DNA of 64,000 nucleotides from Myxococcales bacterium (lineage in GTDB: Bacteria > Myxococcota_A > UBA9042). Both the position numbers and the translations under genes were made by a program. The notes under the pieces were generated by a model, which worked only from the letters and a program-made list of their open reading frames with translations, searched no databases and was not told the origin of the DNA. This document shows positions 8,099-17,617 of the stretch, one piece after another (the stretch's first letter is position 1; each line of letters begins with the position of its first letter). Where the stretch lies: the NCBI GenBank assembly GCA_009692425.1, contig SHZF01000003.1:62001-126000 (forward strand), written 5' to 3'.

Positions 8099-9448
8099 CT
8101 ACTTCACGAGCCCTGCCAGCAGGCCCGCCAGCTTTGCCATCACGTGGTCCGCGACCAGTTCCTCAAACCGCACCGGCTCCGGCACGTCGCCCCGGCACGC
8201 CTGCACCAGCGTGGCGGCCAGCCCGTCGATGTCGGCGAGGTCGTGGGTCCAACCCAGCGCGTGCTCGGTGACGAGGCGGGCCGCATCGCACTGCGGCGGC
8301 GCAACCTGTAGCAGCGGGCGCGATTCGCTGAGGATCTCGAACATCTTGCCCGGGTAAGCGTAGTCGAATTCGGGCGACACGACGACCACCCCCGCCATGG
8401 CATTGCGAATCAGGGCATTGGCTGCCGACTGCTCGACCTCACCGTGATCGACGACTAGGTCTGCTACCCCCGCAGCGGTCGCACTGGCGCGGAGCTGTGC
8501 GCCGTGCAGGCCGGCGTAATCGAGCACCAGCGCGCCCTCCGGCAGCAGCGCTCGCGCCCGCGCCATCGCGGCCAGCAGCGGGCCCAGATCGCGGCCGTAT
8601 GCCAGCGAACCGGTGTATGCCAGGCGCAGCGGCGGGCCCTTGGGCAAGTCGGCGGCACGCCACGGCACGGCGCCGCTGCGACAGCCGTTCGTGACGAGCT
8701 CCACAGGAGCGCGCGTGCGCAGCGCCAGCCAACGGCACAGCGTCGGGGTCACGCCGAGCACGAGGTCCGCCGCAGCCAGACACCGATCCTCGAGCGCGAG
8801 GTGGCGCGCGTGCTCCGGCGCGGACCACCGCGTCGCGGGCATGTCGCACCAAGGATCCCGGTAGTCGAGCACGAGCCGCGCCCCGGTCGCTTGGGCCGCC
8901 TCGTGGGCCAGCACGCCACAGGTGAACGGTGGCAGCGTGCCCAACACGACGTCGAAGCGGCGCCCCCGCAGCGCCCGCAAGCCGAGCCCGCGCCACCCGG
9001 CAAACTCGTCTGGAAACTCGGTCGCAACCAGCCCCCGGCTGATGAGGCCACGAACCTGCCCCGCCGCCCGCATTGCCAGACCCGCCCTGCCACGCTCACT
9101 CGGTGGCAAGCCTGCTGACCCAACTGCGCTCGGCGGCGCGCCTACCGACCCCGCGGCGGGCCTCGCTGGATGCATCTGCGCACGCTCCGATCGCGGCCTG
9201 GCCCAGCGACGCACCACCTCGCGCGCCCACATGCGGGGTGCCAGTGCGTGTGTCTCGATGCGCTCGAAGCCGTCTGCCTGCGTGCCCGTCGCGTTGACCG
9301 GCCGCATGTACATCGGTTTCAGCGTCAGCACGCTGACGTCCCAGCCGTCGCGCGACAGGTGGGCTACAATTCGGTCGGCCCGGCGCCCGCCGATGATGCG
9401 CGAGGGAGCGAGCACGGCCGTCACGAGCAGCAGACGCGGGTTGGGCAC
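8099..9448 (-). CDS. Glycosyltransferase, GT4-like
   Basis: Predicted GT-B fold glycosyltransferase, 449 aa. The N-terminal half starts with the usual strand (RLLLVTAVLAPSRIIGGRRADRIVAHL). The C-terminal half contains LRLAYTGSLAYGRDL and the late motif YPGKMFEILSESRPLL, which corresponds to the EX7E-region signature of retaining GT4 enzymes, here with E...S spacing altered. The GTG start has AGGA 6 nt upstream. Probable role is transfer of a sugar to an envelope glycan or lipid; acceptor and donor cannot be read from the sequence. It stands alone on this strand, facing the nitrogenase-like operon. Confidence 0.8.
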   Translation of the reverse strand: MPNPRLLLVTAVLAPSRIIGGRRADRIVAHLSRDGWDVSVLTLKPMYMRPVNATGTQADGFERIETHALAPRMWAREVVRRWARPRSERAQMHPARPAAGSVGAPPSAVGSAGLPPSERGRAGLAMRAAGQVRGLISRGLVATEFPDEFAGWRGLGLRALRGRRFDVVLGTLPPFTCGVLAHEAAQATGARLVLDYRDPWCDMPATRWSAPEHARHLALEDRCLAAADLVLGVTPTLCRWLALRTRAPVELVTNGCRSGAVPWRAADLPKGPPLRLAYTGSLAYGRDLGPLLAAMARARALLPEGALVLDYAGLHGAQLRASATAAGVADLVVDHGEVEQSAANALIRNAMAGVVVVSPEFDYAYPGKMFEILSESRPLLQVAPPQCDAARLVTEHALGWTHDLADIDGLAATLVQACRGDVPEPVRFEELVADHVMAKLAGLLAGLVK

Positions 9449-9563
9449 CGGAGTTCCTTGCAGGCACGACCGATCGACGGCGAGAAAGCTGCGACCTCGT
9501 CAGCGCGGCGCTCTATAGCTGCGGCCCCGCCGGACGGTCAACGCCGCAGCCTGGGACTGGCGG

Positions 9564-12293
9564 CTACGGCGCCGCGCACGTCCCCGCCTTGCACACCAGC
9601 TTGGGCCCGCACGCGTCGCCATCGAGCGCGCTGTGCTTGCACGCCCCATCCGGCGCGCACAAGTCCAAGGTGCACGGGTTGCCGTCCTCACACGCGGTAT
9701 CGTTGGCGCTGGTCACGCACGCGCCCGTCTTGGGGCTGCACGCCTGGCTGAGGCACGCGTCGCCAATTGCGCACTTCGGCGCCAGCCATTGCAGGTCGGG
9801 AGTGCACGATTGGTTCGCCCCGCACACCAGCGGCGCCGTGCACTTGCTCTCGTCTTCGTATTCCGCACAGTCGGGCGTGGACTTGCACTTGCACTGGGCG
9901 GGCCCTGGGCTGCACTTGCCGTCCATGCACTCGTCGTATTTCGTGCACGGGTCGCCGTCGTCGCAAGACGCGCCATTGGGGGCCGCTGCGGGCGCACAAC
10001 TGCCCGTCGCTGGGTTGCACGCGGATACGGCGCACGTCCCCGCACCCGCCAGGCAATTGACCGCACTTTTCGCCTTCGTAGCGCACACGCCCTTGCCGCC
10101 GGCGCCGGCACAGAAAAGCGTGCCGTTGCAGGCGTTCTTGTCGTCCTTCGTGGCACAGTCTGCGTCGGCCTGGCATGGGCAATCGTTGTCGGGCGAGTAG
10201 CACTGGCCGGCGACGCATACCTCCCATTTGGTGCACGCGTTGTCGTCATCGCAATACTGATAGTTGTGGGTCGGCTTCAGCGTGCACGTGCCGGTCGGCG
10301 GGTGGCACTGGTTCTTCAAGCACGTCGTTTCGTGCGGCGACACTGGACACAAGACGACCGTCGCCTTGTCGATCTGGCAGTCCGGTTTCGCCTTCGCCAG
10401 GTCGCAGAACAGGGTGCCGTTGCACGGGTTGCCGTCGTCGAGCTTCTTGCAATCGGCGTCGGTGTCGCACAGGCACAGCAACGTGCCGCCGACGCACTTG
10501 CCCTGGGCGCACGAGTCGTCGCCGGTACAAGAATTGTTGTCGGAGCACGCCTGACCGTCGGGCTCGGGCTTTGCCACGCACTTGCCGGTCGACGGTTGGC
10601 ACGCCAGCTTGAAGCACTCTGCACTGGATGCGCATTTCACGACCGATTTCGGCTGCACTTCGCATTGCCCAGAATCCAGGTTGCACGTCGGCTTGCCGTT
10701 GCAGAGGTTGCCGTCGTCCTGGCACTCGGCGTCGCTCTTGCACTTGCACACGACCACCGCGTCTCCCGGCTTGCACTGGCCGCCCTGGCACACGAAGCCG
10801 CCGCTGCACGGGTCGCTCCCGCCACACAACACCGGGTCGGCCGCCGCCGATCCCGCCGGCTTTGCCAACCATGCGCATTGCTTGACCTTGGGGTTGCACT
10901 TTGGGTCCTTCGGCTGCACGGCTTCGATCGGCAGCACGGCGCACTGACCCGTGGTGGGCACGCACGCCGTCACCGCGCACACGCTGTCGAGTCCGCCCGT
11001 GCACGCGACCACCGTGCCCGGTTTGAGGTTGCACACCTTGCCCGCAGTGTCGCAGATCAGCGTGCCGTTACAGAGGTCGCCGTCTTCGTGCTTGGCGCAG
11101 TCCGTGTCGACGCCGCAGGGGCACAGGTTCACCTTGCCGACCTGACACTTGCCCTTGGCGCACAGGTCGTTGGCGGTGCACGGATTGCCGTCGTTGCACA
11201 CCTTGCCTTCGTTGGTGGCCGCCTTGACGCACGTGCCGGTCGCCGGCGCGCAGGAGGTCGCCGCACAGGGACCATCGTTGGCGGTCGAGCACTTCACCAC
11301 GCTCGCTTCGTCGAGCGCGCACATGCGGGTCGCTGCGATGCAGAACGCCAAGCCGGTGCAAGCGCTGGCCACGCCGAAGTCGATTGTCTTCTGCTTCCAC
11401 GCGGCGCACTCCGCGTCGGTTCCGCCGATGCAGTCGCAGCCGTTGCCGTTGGCGGTGGGCACGCACTTGCCCTGCTGGCAGTGGGTGACCAGCGTGCATT
11501 CGAGCGCATCCTTGCACGGCATGGCGTCGGGCTTGACCTGCACTTCGCACAGGCCCGTCTTCGGATTGCACGCGGCGACCGTGCACTCCTTGTCACCGAC
11601 CGCCACGTTCGGCGGCGGCGAACACTGCACGGCCAGCGCCTTGTCGAGTCCGCACGTGCCTTTGGCGGCCACGCTGCGGTCACACTTCCACTGGCCGGAG
11701 CACAGGTTGCCATCGAACAAGGGGTTCAGTTGTGGGTCGTTGCAGTGGGCAGCGGTCGCACACTCACACGCGGGCGCGATCCCCGCCGCCACGCAGGCGC
11801 CCTGCTGGCACGTCTCGGCCGTGCACGCGTCGGCGTCGCCCTGGCACGGCACCGTCGATGGCGTCGCCGTACAGCCCGTCGCCTTGGCGCAGGCGTCGAC
11901 CGTGCAGGCGTTGCCGTCGTCGCACACGAGGGCCGCTCCCGGCTGGCACGCTCCGCCTTCGCAGTGGTCGTCGCCGGTGCAGGCACTGCCGTCGTCGCAC
12001 GCCCCCGCTTCGAGGAGCGTCATCGCGCAAACCCCGTCGGCGCACACCGGCAGCTGGCACACGCTCTTGGCTTGTGGGCAGTCGGCGGCGCTCGTGCACG
12101 CGGGCGCGGCAGTCTTGGCGACCGGGCCGTCATCCGTTGCATCGGCCTGGCTCTCGACGTCCGGGGCATCCGCGCCGGCGTCGGTCCGCCGCTTGACGGG
12201 CTGGGCGCAGGCGGCGACGCCACCCACGACTGCGGCGAGCAGCCACCACCACGGCACCACGGAACGCTGGCCGCGCCTCAATCGGTAGCCCAT
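9564..12293 (-). CDS. Giant Cys-rich lipoprotein with CTDC-type repeats
   Basis: A 909-aa predicted lipoprotein. The signal peptide MGYRLRRGQRS... ends in the lipobox VAAC at about residue 29. After an Asp/Ala-rich linker, nearly the whole protein is a chain of cysteine-rich units of the form C-x-D-G-N-x-C-T-x-x-x-x-C, similar to the Dictyostelium CTDC repeat family widely found in myxobacterial surface proteins, alternating with longer spacers of the ATGxCxxxP type. It ends in such a repeat (LVCKAGTC) with no anchor or enzyme domain. GGGGAG lies about 9 nt before the ATG at 12293; the frame is open further upstream but without signal sequence. Likely a disulfide-stabilised outer-surface protein of unknown role. 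Confidence 0.85.
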   Translation of the reverse strand: MGYRLRRGQRSVVPWWWLLAAVVGGVAACAQPVKRRTDAGADAPDVESQADATDDGPVAKTAAPACTSAADCPQAKSVCQLPVCADGVCAMTLLEAGACDDGSACTGDDHCEGGACQPGAALVCDDGNACTVDACAKATGCTATPSTVPCQGDADACTAETCQQGACVAAGIAPACECATAAHCNDPQLNPLFDGNLCSGQWKCDRSVAAKGTCGLDKALAVQCSPPPNVAVGDKECTVAACNPKTGLCEVQVKPDAMPCKDALECTLVTHCQQGKCVPTANGNGCDCIGGTDAECAAWKQKTIDFGVASACTGLAFCIAATRMCALDEASVVKCSTANDGPCAATSCAPATGTCVKAATNEGKVCNDGNPCTANDLCAKGKCQVGKVNLCPCGVDTDCAKHEDGDLCNGTLICDTAGKVCNLKPGTVVACTGGLDSVCAVTACVPTTGQCAVLPIEAVQPKDPKCNPKVKQCAWLAKPAGSAAADPVLCGGSDPCSGGFVCQGGQCKPGDAVVVCKCKSDAECQDDGNLCNGKPTCNLDSGQCEVQPKSVVKCASSAECFKLACQPSTGKCVAKPEPDGQACSDNNSCTGDDSCAQGKCVGGTLLCLCDTDADCKKLDDGNPCNGTLFCDLAKAKPDCQIDKATVVLCPVSPHETTCLKNQCHPPTGTCTLKPTHNYQYCDDDNACTKWEVCVAGQCYSPDNDCPCQADADCATKDDKNACNGTLFCAGAGGKGVCATKAKSAVNCLAGAGTCAVSACNPATGSCAPAAAPNGASCDDGDPCTKYDECMDGKCSPGPAQCKCKSTPDCAEYEDESKCTAPLVCGANQSCTPDLQWLAPKCAIGDACLSQACSPKTGACVTSANDTACEDGNPCTLDLCAPDGACKHSALDGDACGPKLVCKAGTCAAP

Positions 12294-12294
12294 G

Positions 12295-12714
12295 CTAGTC
12301 GTCTCCCCGCCAAGTTGCGGCCCCAGGCTCCTCGGCGGCGACCTGCCCCAGCAATGGATCGAAGGCCCGTATGAAGGCATACCACAGCCACGGGGCGACG
12401 AGCAGGTTGCAGTACGGCAGCAACTGCGCGGCGGCGGTGGCCAGGCCATGGGGTGCGGCCGGTGCGCGCTGGGTCTGCTCCAACCGCAGATCGATGGCTT
12501 CGCACAGGCCGCGCGTCACGACAAAGCCCCAGTACACGTTGAAGCACGGCACGAAGTTCAGCGCGACGGCTTCGGCCGGCGTGAAGCGGCGGCCTGACCG
12601 GTTGACGCGGGCATCGACCGGCAGCAGCGACCAGCAACGGTGCAGCCACACCAGGCCGATGACGGGCGGGGCGAACGGGTCCCGTGCCGGCGCTTCCTCG
12701 GGGGGCCAACTCAT
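12295..12714 (-). CDS. Small membrane protein, unknown
   Basis: A 139-aa protein with two or three hydrophobic segments (around residues 20-32, 48-68 and 98-118) and a conserved-looking stretch FTPAEAVALNFVPCFNVYW that recalls DUF4328-type membrane proteins; that link is tentative. The ATG overlaps the stop of the next upstream gene (ATGA), so it is translated together with it. It ends 1 nt before the start of the giant Cys-rich lipoprotein. Confidence 0.6.
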   Translation of the reverse strand: MSWPPEEAPARDPFAPPVIGLVWLHRCWSLLPVDARVNRSGRRFTPAEAVALNFVPCFNVYWGFVVTRGLCEAIDLRLEQTQRAPAAPHGLATAAAQLLPYCNLLVAPWLWYAFIRAFDPLLGQVAAEEPGAATWRGDD

Positions 12715-13544
12715 GTGCCATTCGCCGCCACCGGTTCCGGCGGCGTCTGCAACTCATCGAGCGCCCCATCGCGCGCCTGGCGCAGCGCCGCGCCCCACGT
12801 CGCACAGTCGGCACACAACGAGCGCGGTGGCACCGGCTCAGCGTGCAGCGGGCCGGGCGCTGCCAGTTCCGCCTCCAGCCACGGCAACAGCAGACGCTTG
12901 TCCCCCTCGACGAACGCGTACGTGACGGCTGCGCGCCAGGCCTCGACCTCGTCGCTCGCGCCCAGGTTCATCACGACGCCGGGCACCAGCGGCGCCGCCC
13001 ACGGCGTCAGCAACTGCAGGCGCCGCAGCCACGCCCACACGTGCCGACCCGGCGCTGGGGGCGCCGCCAGGGTCGCCAGGGCTGCGGCAGCTAGGTCGCC
13101 GGCGTCGTGGACGTGGAGAACGCCGGCGCTCCCGTCGGCCCGCATCAGCGGAACGGTGGCAGGCCGCGCAGCAAACACGGCTTCGAGCCGGACGATGCGG
13201 TCGGCGATGTCGTCGAAGCGGGTACGCGTCGTGGTGCCGGCCGGCCGCATCCGCTCGGCGATCTCGAGGGCCGCGACGGCGAACATCGGCGCGGCTGCCG
13301 TCTGGGTTAGCAAGTCGAGCGCCGGCCCGCGCACACCCGGATAGGGGCCGCACACCGCCATCACGAGGGCGCGGTTGATCTCGCCGTGCCAGTCCGAGCG
13401 GGAGAACGCCAGTTCTTCAAATGGCAACAGCGCGCTTTCGACGTGCTCCGGCCACGGCTCGACCGTTGCGCCAGCGCGCGTAAGGTGCGACGCCACGCCG
13501 CACAGCCCGGCTGCATTCGTGACCTCAAAACCACAGAACTGCAT
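12711..13544 (-). CDS. Hypothetical protein
   Basis: Not recognised. A 277-aa, mostly helical, Ala/Leu/Arg-rich protein without a signal peptide or clear membrane helix. It has a cysteine pair SLCADCATW near the C-terminus. It is translationally coupled to the downstream small membrane protein by a 4-nt overlap, which suggests that the two act together. The Shine-Dalgarno before the ATG is weak. Confidence 0.6.
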   Translation of the reverse strand: MQFCGFEVTNAAGLCGVASHLTRAGATVEPWPEHVESALLPFEELAFSRSDWHGEINRALVMAVCGPYPGVRGPALDLLTQTAAAPMFAVAALEIAERMRPAGTTTRTRFDDIADRIVRLEAVFAARPATVPLMRADGSAGVLHVHDAGDLAAAALATLAAPPAPGRHVWAWLRRLQLLTPWAAPLVPGVVMNLGASDEVEAWRAAVTYAFVEGDKRLLLPWLEAELAAPGPLHAEPVPPRSLCADCATWGAALRQARDGALDELQTPPEPVAANGT

Positions 13545-13708
13545 CGGTAGCCGCCCGCGTCGCCTGCGCAGCGTCGGTCAGGCGGGCCCGCCTTGCAAGC
13601 ACGTGCCGGCGACGGACCAGAAGAACGGCCCCGGCGTGCCCACCCCACCTCGAGTGCGGACCCGACGCCGAATTCAAGGGATTTGGTATTGTCTGCCTGG
13701 CGTTGCTG

Positions 13709-15148
13709 CTACCGCGGCGTAAACGTCCCGCCCGGCACCGCCGCACCCGTGCGCGACCCGTTCGCATTCGTGTTGGCCTGGCCGGGCACCCGCGAGGGGC
13801 TCGTCGCCTCAGCCCGCGATTTCCCGATGATCTGGGACTGCAAGGCCTGCGCCCCATTCGGCGCCGCCGGTGCAGGAGTGTTGCCGCGCAGGCGCTCCTC
13901 GGTAGCCGACGTCGGCGAGGTGCCGCCCGCGCTGTTGCCCTTGCGGTACTGGCTGGCCATCTTTTTCAACTCGGCTTGGAACGTCGACGAAATCGTCTGG
14001 GCCTGCGCCGACTCGACCGCCCCCCACGTCGCCTCCTCGGCGACATACTCGCGCGCCCCGCCACCTGTGACACCAAAGGCCTGTTCGGGCTGATTGCGCG
14101 ACACCCACAGCGCACTCATTATGCCGTCGAATGCTGTCGGCTTGCGCGCATTGCGAATGGCGCCCTCGCCCGCGGTCTTGACCTTGATCGCCAACGAACC
14201 GCCCGGGTACCACTCGGGCTGCAAGGCGAAAATCGTCATGAGTTCGCCGAACCCCGTGTCCGGGTCGGCATCGACCTTGACCTTGTCGGGCGTGAACCAC
14301 AGCGTGCCCCCGGGCCGCGTCAAGCCCATGCCCTTGTTGGCGTAGGGCAGCGGGTCCACACCCTGGCTCAGCTTGAGCTTCAGCAGTTCGAGCCCCGGAT
14401 TGACGCCTGGCGCCATCCACGTCGTCGCGATGTTCGGATTGATCGCCGTGAGCGCCGCGCCAGAAGGGTGCCCGGCCGCTGCCGCCAGCATTTCGAGCGC
14501 TTCGTTGTCGAGCTCTGTCATCTTAGGACCCTGGCGTGCGGCCTCCAGGTAGGCGGGCAGGCCCTGGGCCCGGCTGCCGAACTCGCCCAGCTTCTCCGGG
14601 GGAATCAGCTTGCCCTTTTTCTGGAACGGGCTCGCCGCAGATTGCAGGATCGGAAACACCCGGTCGCGCGCCTGCTTCGGTTGCAGCAGCTTGCCGGCGA
14701 CGTCGGCGTAGAACTGCGTGCGGGCGGCCTCGATGCTGCCCTCGTAGTATTGCTCGCCGGCGATGTCGGCGAACTTCTGCGTGGCGATGGGGTCGTTCTT
14801 GCCGAAATCCTTGACGAAGGCCTCGTCGGTTCCCTTCGCCTCCTTCCACGCCCGCAGCAGGTGGATGTAGGTGCCCGCTTCATCTGCCGTGCGGCGGTCG
14901 AGGGTCTCCTGCGTGAGTTGTTCGGCTTCCCACTTGCCGGCCAGCATCGGGGCGCCCTCGGCATAGTCGGGCAGCTTGCTGACGATCTGGGCCTGGATCA
15001 CCTCGCGACTGAGCGGCTGTGGAGCGGCAGGAGCCGCCCCCGCGGCCGCCGGAGCCGCAGCCCCGCCGCCCGCGCCACCCGGCGTCGTCCCGGCCGACTG
15101 CGTCTGCGTCGCGGGGCCGCGCGGGGCCATTGTCGATTGAGCGCCCAT
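13709..15148 (-). CDS. Hypothetical 479-aa protein, possible secreted effector-type
   Basis: Not recognised by family. The ATG at 15148 is preceded by GGAGG with ideal spacing. An Ala/Gly/Pro/Thr/Gln-rich N-terminus of about 45 residues is followed by a helical body (residues 50-210) and then a mixed alpha/beta region with NKGMGLTRPGGTLWFTPDKVKVD. The C-terminal 70 residues are low-complexity, Asn/Gly/Thr-rich. No signal peptide or transmembrane helix is visible. A disordered N-terminus followed by a compact body also occurs in the DUF4157 protein of this window, so a cargo role for a contractile or type VI-like machine is conceivable, but nothing structural for such a system is present. Confidence 0.6.
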   Translation of the reverse strand: MGAQSTMAPRGPATQTQSAGTTPGGAGGGAAAPAAAGAAPAAPQPLSREVIQAQIVSKLPDYAEGAPMLAGKWEAEQLTQETLDRRTADEAGTYIHLLRAWKEAKGTDEAFVKDFGKNDPIATQKFADIAGEQYYEGSIEAARTQFYADVAGKLLQPKQARDRVFPILQSAASPFQKKGKLIPPEKLGEFGSRAQGLPAYLEAARQGPKMTELDNEALEMLAAAAGHPSGAALTAINPNIATTWMAPGVNPGLELLKLKLSQGVDPLPYANKGMGLTRPGGTLWFTPDKVKVDADPDTGFGELMTIFALQPEWYPGGSLAIKVKTAGEGAIRNARKPTAFDGIMSALWVSRNQPEQAFGVTGGGAREYVAEEATWGAVESAQAQTISSTFQAELKKMASQYRKGNSAGGTSPTSATEERLRGNTPAPAAPNGAQALQSQIIGKSRAEATSPSRVPGQANTNANGSRTGAAVPGGTFTPR

Positions 15149-15310
15149 GGTTCCTCCAGTGCGGGCCCGGCTGCGCGGACGTGCCCACCCCATCGATACC
15201 GCAGCGTCGCGCCCGGTGCAATCGATCGACGCCGCGGCCGGAGCGTGCGCACCCCACGAACGGGTCCCTCGCCTGAATCGCTCTGGCTGGGCGCAGCGCA
15301 GCGCGCGGCG

Positions 15311-15316
15311 TATGCT
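15311..15316 (+). promoter_or_regulatory. Possible -10 box upstream of asnB
   Basis: TATGCT lies 47 nt before the asnB start, in the divergent region 15149-15363. The -35 region is poor (TGGGCG at 17 nt), so only the -10 can be claimed. Confidence 0.25.
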
Positions 15317-15363
15317 GGCGCGGGCCTGCGCCGCAGCGGCGTCCGTTCTTCGCGGGAGGCAGC

Positions 15364-17274
15364 ATGTGCGGGGTGTTCGGCGTCGTCGATCTGGAGCGCC
15401 AGGCCGATGGCGTCGCGTGGACCGCTGGCGAACTCGCTGCTGTGACCGCCGCGCGCGACATCTTGCAGCACCGCGGCCCCGATGGCGCCGGCCTGTGGCA
15501 CAGGCCCGGCGTGGTGTTGGCGCACCGGCGGCTCGCGATCCTCGACCTCAGCCCGACGGGGCACCAGCCGATGGAAGATGGCCGCGGAGGCGCGCTCACA
15601 TTCAACGGAGAGATATACAACTATCTGGAATTGCGACGTGAACTCCTTGCTGGCTTGTCCATGCGGTCCTCGGGCGACACCGAAGTGCTGGCGGCCCTGC
15701 TCGCGCGCCTCGGGCTCGCGCCGACGTGTGCGGCCTTGCGCGGCATGTACGCGTTTGCGTGGTGGGATGCGGGCAGTCGCGCGTTGCACCTCGCCCGCGA
15801 CCCTGTCGGCAAGAAGCCCCTCTACGTGTGGCAGGCGGGCCCGCGGCTCGCGTTCGCGTCGGGGCTACAGGCGCTGGTCACCTGGCTGCGCTCGCAAGGC
15901 ATCGCGCTTTCCGTCGACCCCGTCGCGATCGAGCACCACCTCGCCAGCGGGTACATTGCGGCCCCACGCACGGCGTTTCGCGAGGTGACCAAACTCGCGG
16001 CCGGTGAGACCGCGACGTTCGATCGCGCCGGCCTGCACCTCCACGCCGCCCGGCCTCTTCCCATCCCGCCACGGGGCAGGCGCCTCGACCTTGCCGGCAT
16101 CGACGCCCTCGACGGCTTGCTGCAAACCGCCGTGCAGCGCCGCCTGCGCAGCGACGTGCCCGTGGCCACTTTCTTGAGCGGTGGCCTCGATTCGAGCCTG
16201 ATCACGGCGCTGGCAGCGCGGGCCCAGCCGGGCATCACGGCGTTCACCGCTCACACGCCCGGCCACAACATCGAGGAACTGGCCGTTGCGCGCCGCGTCG
16301 CCCAGGCCGCCGGCGTGCGCCACGAACTGCTGGAACTGCGCGCTGGCGACATCGACCTTCTCGACACGCTCGTCGAGCACCATGGCGAACCGTTCGGCGA
16401 CACGTCGGCGCTGCCCACGTATTTGATCGCGCAATTGGCCGGCCGCACCCACCGCGTCGTGCTGACCGGCGACGGCGGCGACGAAGTCCAGGGCGGCTAC
16501 TCCGGCGCGCGCCTGTTCGCCCTGCGCCACGTGATCCATGACGTGCTGCCCCTGCCGACGGCCGATCGGCTGCCGAAGCGCCTGGGCGACCGCGTTGCTG
16601 ATGAAGGCGTGGGCCTGCACCGGCGCCACCGCGACGTGCAGTTCAAGCTCATGCGCCTGTTGGCCGCGGGCATCGACGCGGCGTCTGCACAGCGCGACGA
16701 TCTCCAACGCCTGCATGGCCTGTTCGATGCGAGCCTGCACGCCGAGCTTGCGACCTCGGGATGGCGCGCCCAGTGGCGCCAGCGCTGGCAGCAACTGTCG
16801 GGCATGACCGAACTGGACCGCGCGCTGGCGATGGACTTTACGGTCTACCTGCCCGAAGACCTGTGCGTGAAGGTCGATGTCGCCAGCATGGCCCACGCCG
16901 TCGAAACGCGGGCGCCGCTGCTCGACCTCGACTTCACCGACGCCTGTTGGCAGGTGCGACCCTTCGACCGCGTCCGGCCGTGGCAGTCCAAACGCATCGT
17001 GCGGGCGCTGCTGGCGCGCCACTTGCCGGCAGACTGCGTGCTGGGGCCCAAGCTCGGGTTTTCGATTCCGGTGGATCGGTGGCTGGGCACGGCAGCCGTC
17101 AAGGCCGAACTCGAGGCGGCGCTCCTGGCCGGGCTGCCTGGCATGCCGTGGTTCGACGGTGGCGCGGCCGTGCGCGAACTGCGGCGGCGTGACCAACTCG
17201 GCGAAGCGACGGGTACGCTGCGTTGGCGGCTGTTGTTCTTGGCGCGCTGGGTGCGGCGGTTTTGCGACCGGTGA
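15364..17274 (+). CDS. asnB: Asparagine synthase (glutamine-hydrolysing), AsnB family
   Basis: Transfers ammonia from glutamine to aspartate or, in glycan clusters, to a sugar or peptide carboxylate. Class II amidotransferase domain at the N-terminus with catalytic C2 (MCGVFGVVD) and MRSSGDTEV in the glutaminase domain. The synthetase domain starts near residue 250 with the PP-loop SGGLDSS at 272-278, then GDGGDEVQGGY. Length 636 aa is typical. GGGAGG lies 4 nt before the ATG. It opens the glycan gene cluster; such AsnB paralogues often amidate uronic acids of surface polysaccharides, so the substrate need not be free aspartate. Confidence 0.9.
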   Translation: MCGVFGVVDLERQADGVAWTAGELAAVTAARDILQHRGPDGAGLWHRPGVVLAHRRLAILDLSPTGHQPMEDGRGGALTFNGEIYNYLELRRELLAGLSMRSSGDTEVLAALLARLGLAPTCAALRGMYAFAWWDAGSRALHLARDPVGKKPLYVWQAGPRLAFASGLQALVTWLRSQGIALSVDPVAIEHHLASGYIAAPRTAFREVTKLAAGETATFDRAGLHLHAARPLPIPPRGRRLDLAGIDALDGLLQTAVQRRLRSDVPVATFLSGGLDSSLITALAARAQPGITAFTAHTPGHNIEELAVARRVAQAAGVRHELLELRAGDIDLLDTLVEHHGEPFGDTSALPTYLIAQLAGRTHRVVLTGDGGDEVQGGYSGARLFALRHVIHDVLPLPTADRLPKRLGDRVADEGVGLHRRHRDVQFKLMRLLAAGIDAASAQRDDLQRLHGLFDASLHAELATSGWRAQWRQRWQQLSGMTELDRALAMDFTVYLPEDLCVKVDVASMAHAVETRAPLLDLDFTDACWQVRPFDRVRPWQSKRIVRALLARHLPADCVLGPKLGFSIPVDRWLGTAAVKAELEAALLAGLPGMPWFDGGAAVRELRRRDQLGEATGTLRWRLLFLARWVRRFCDR

Positions 17275-17617
17275 AACGGCTGTCGTTGTTCAGGCAATCT
17301 GCGCAGCGCAGGCTCAACCGCGTCGTCCCCCTGGCGCCCGCGTGCGACTTGCCGTTCGGTGAGCCGCCCAGCAACTCCTGTCCAGGCTGCCCAGGCGGGG
17401 CCCGCGGCAATGCCACGTGACGGGTCTACCCGTGTGGCGGCAAACTGGCTATTTTCCGGTTGATCTTGGGGCGATGTGAGTGTAGCTTCCGGCCGATGGG
17501 GCTTGTTGGCGGGGTGCCAGCGGGAGGGTAGCGGGGGCCGAGAGTCCAGCCGCGCGGGGCGATGGTGGATTGGATTTCATGCGCTCAGGACGAGTGGGCG
17601 CGCGGCTGTAGGGACCG
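17275..17617 (+). other. Intergenic region with a small inverted repeat
   Basis: A 343-nt gap between asnB and the GT-C-like gene. No coding pattern is visible in either strand. It contains the inverted repeat ACGGGT-CT-ACCCGT (about 17419-17434) and a relatively A/T-rich patch (ACTGGCTATTTTCCGG) that may hold a promoter; no clear -35/-10 pair could be assigned. Confidence 0.3.

Noticed and set aside
9633-12374. A 913-codon open frame on the + strand opposite the giant Cys-rich gene
   Set aside because: It is an antisense artefact of high GC and of the repeated minus-strand codons; the predicted residues show no domain and the minus frame has signal peptide, Shine-Dalgarno and conserved repeats.
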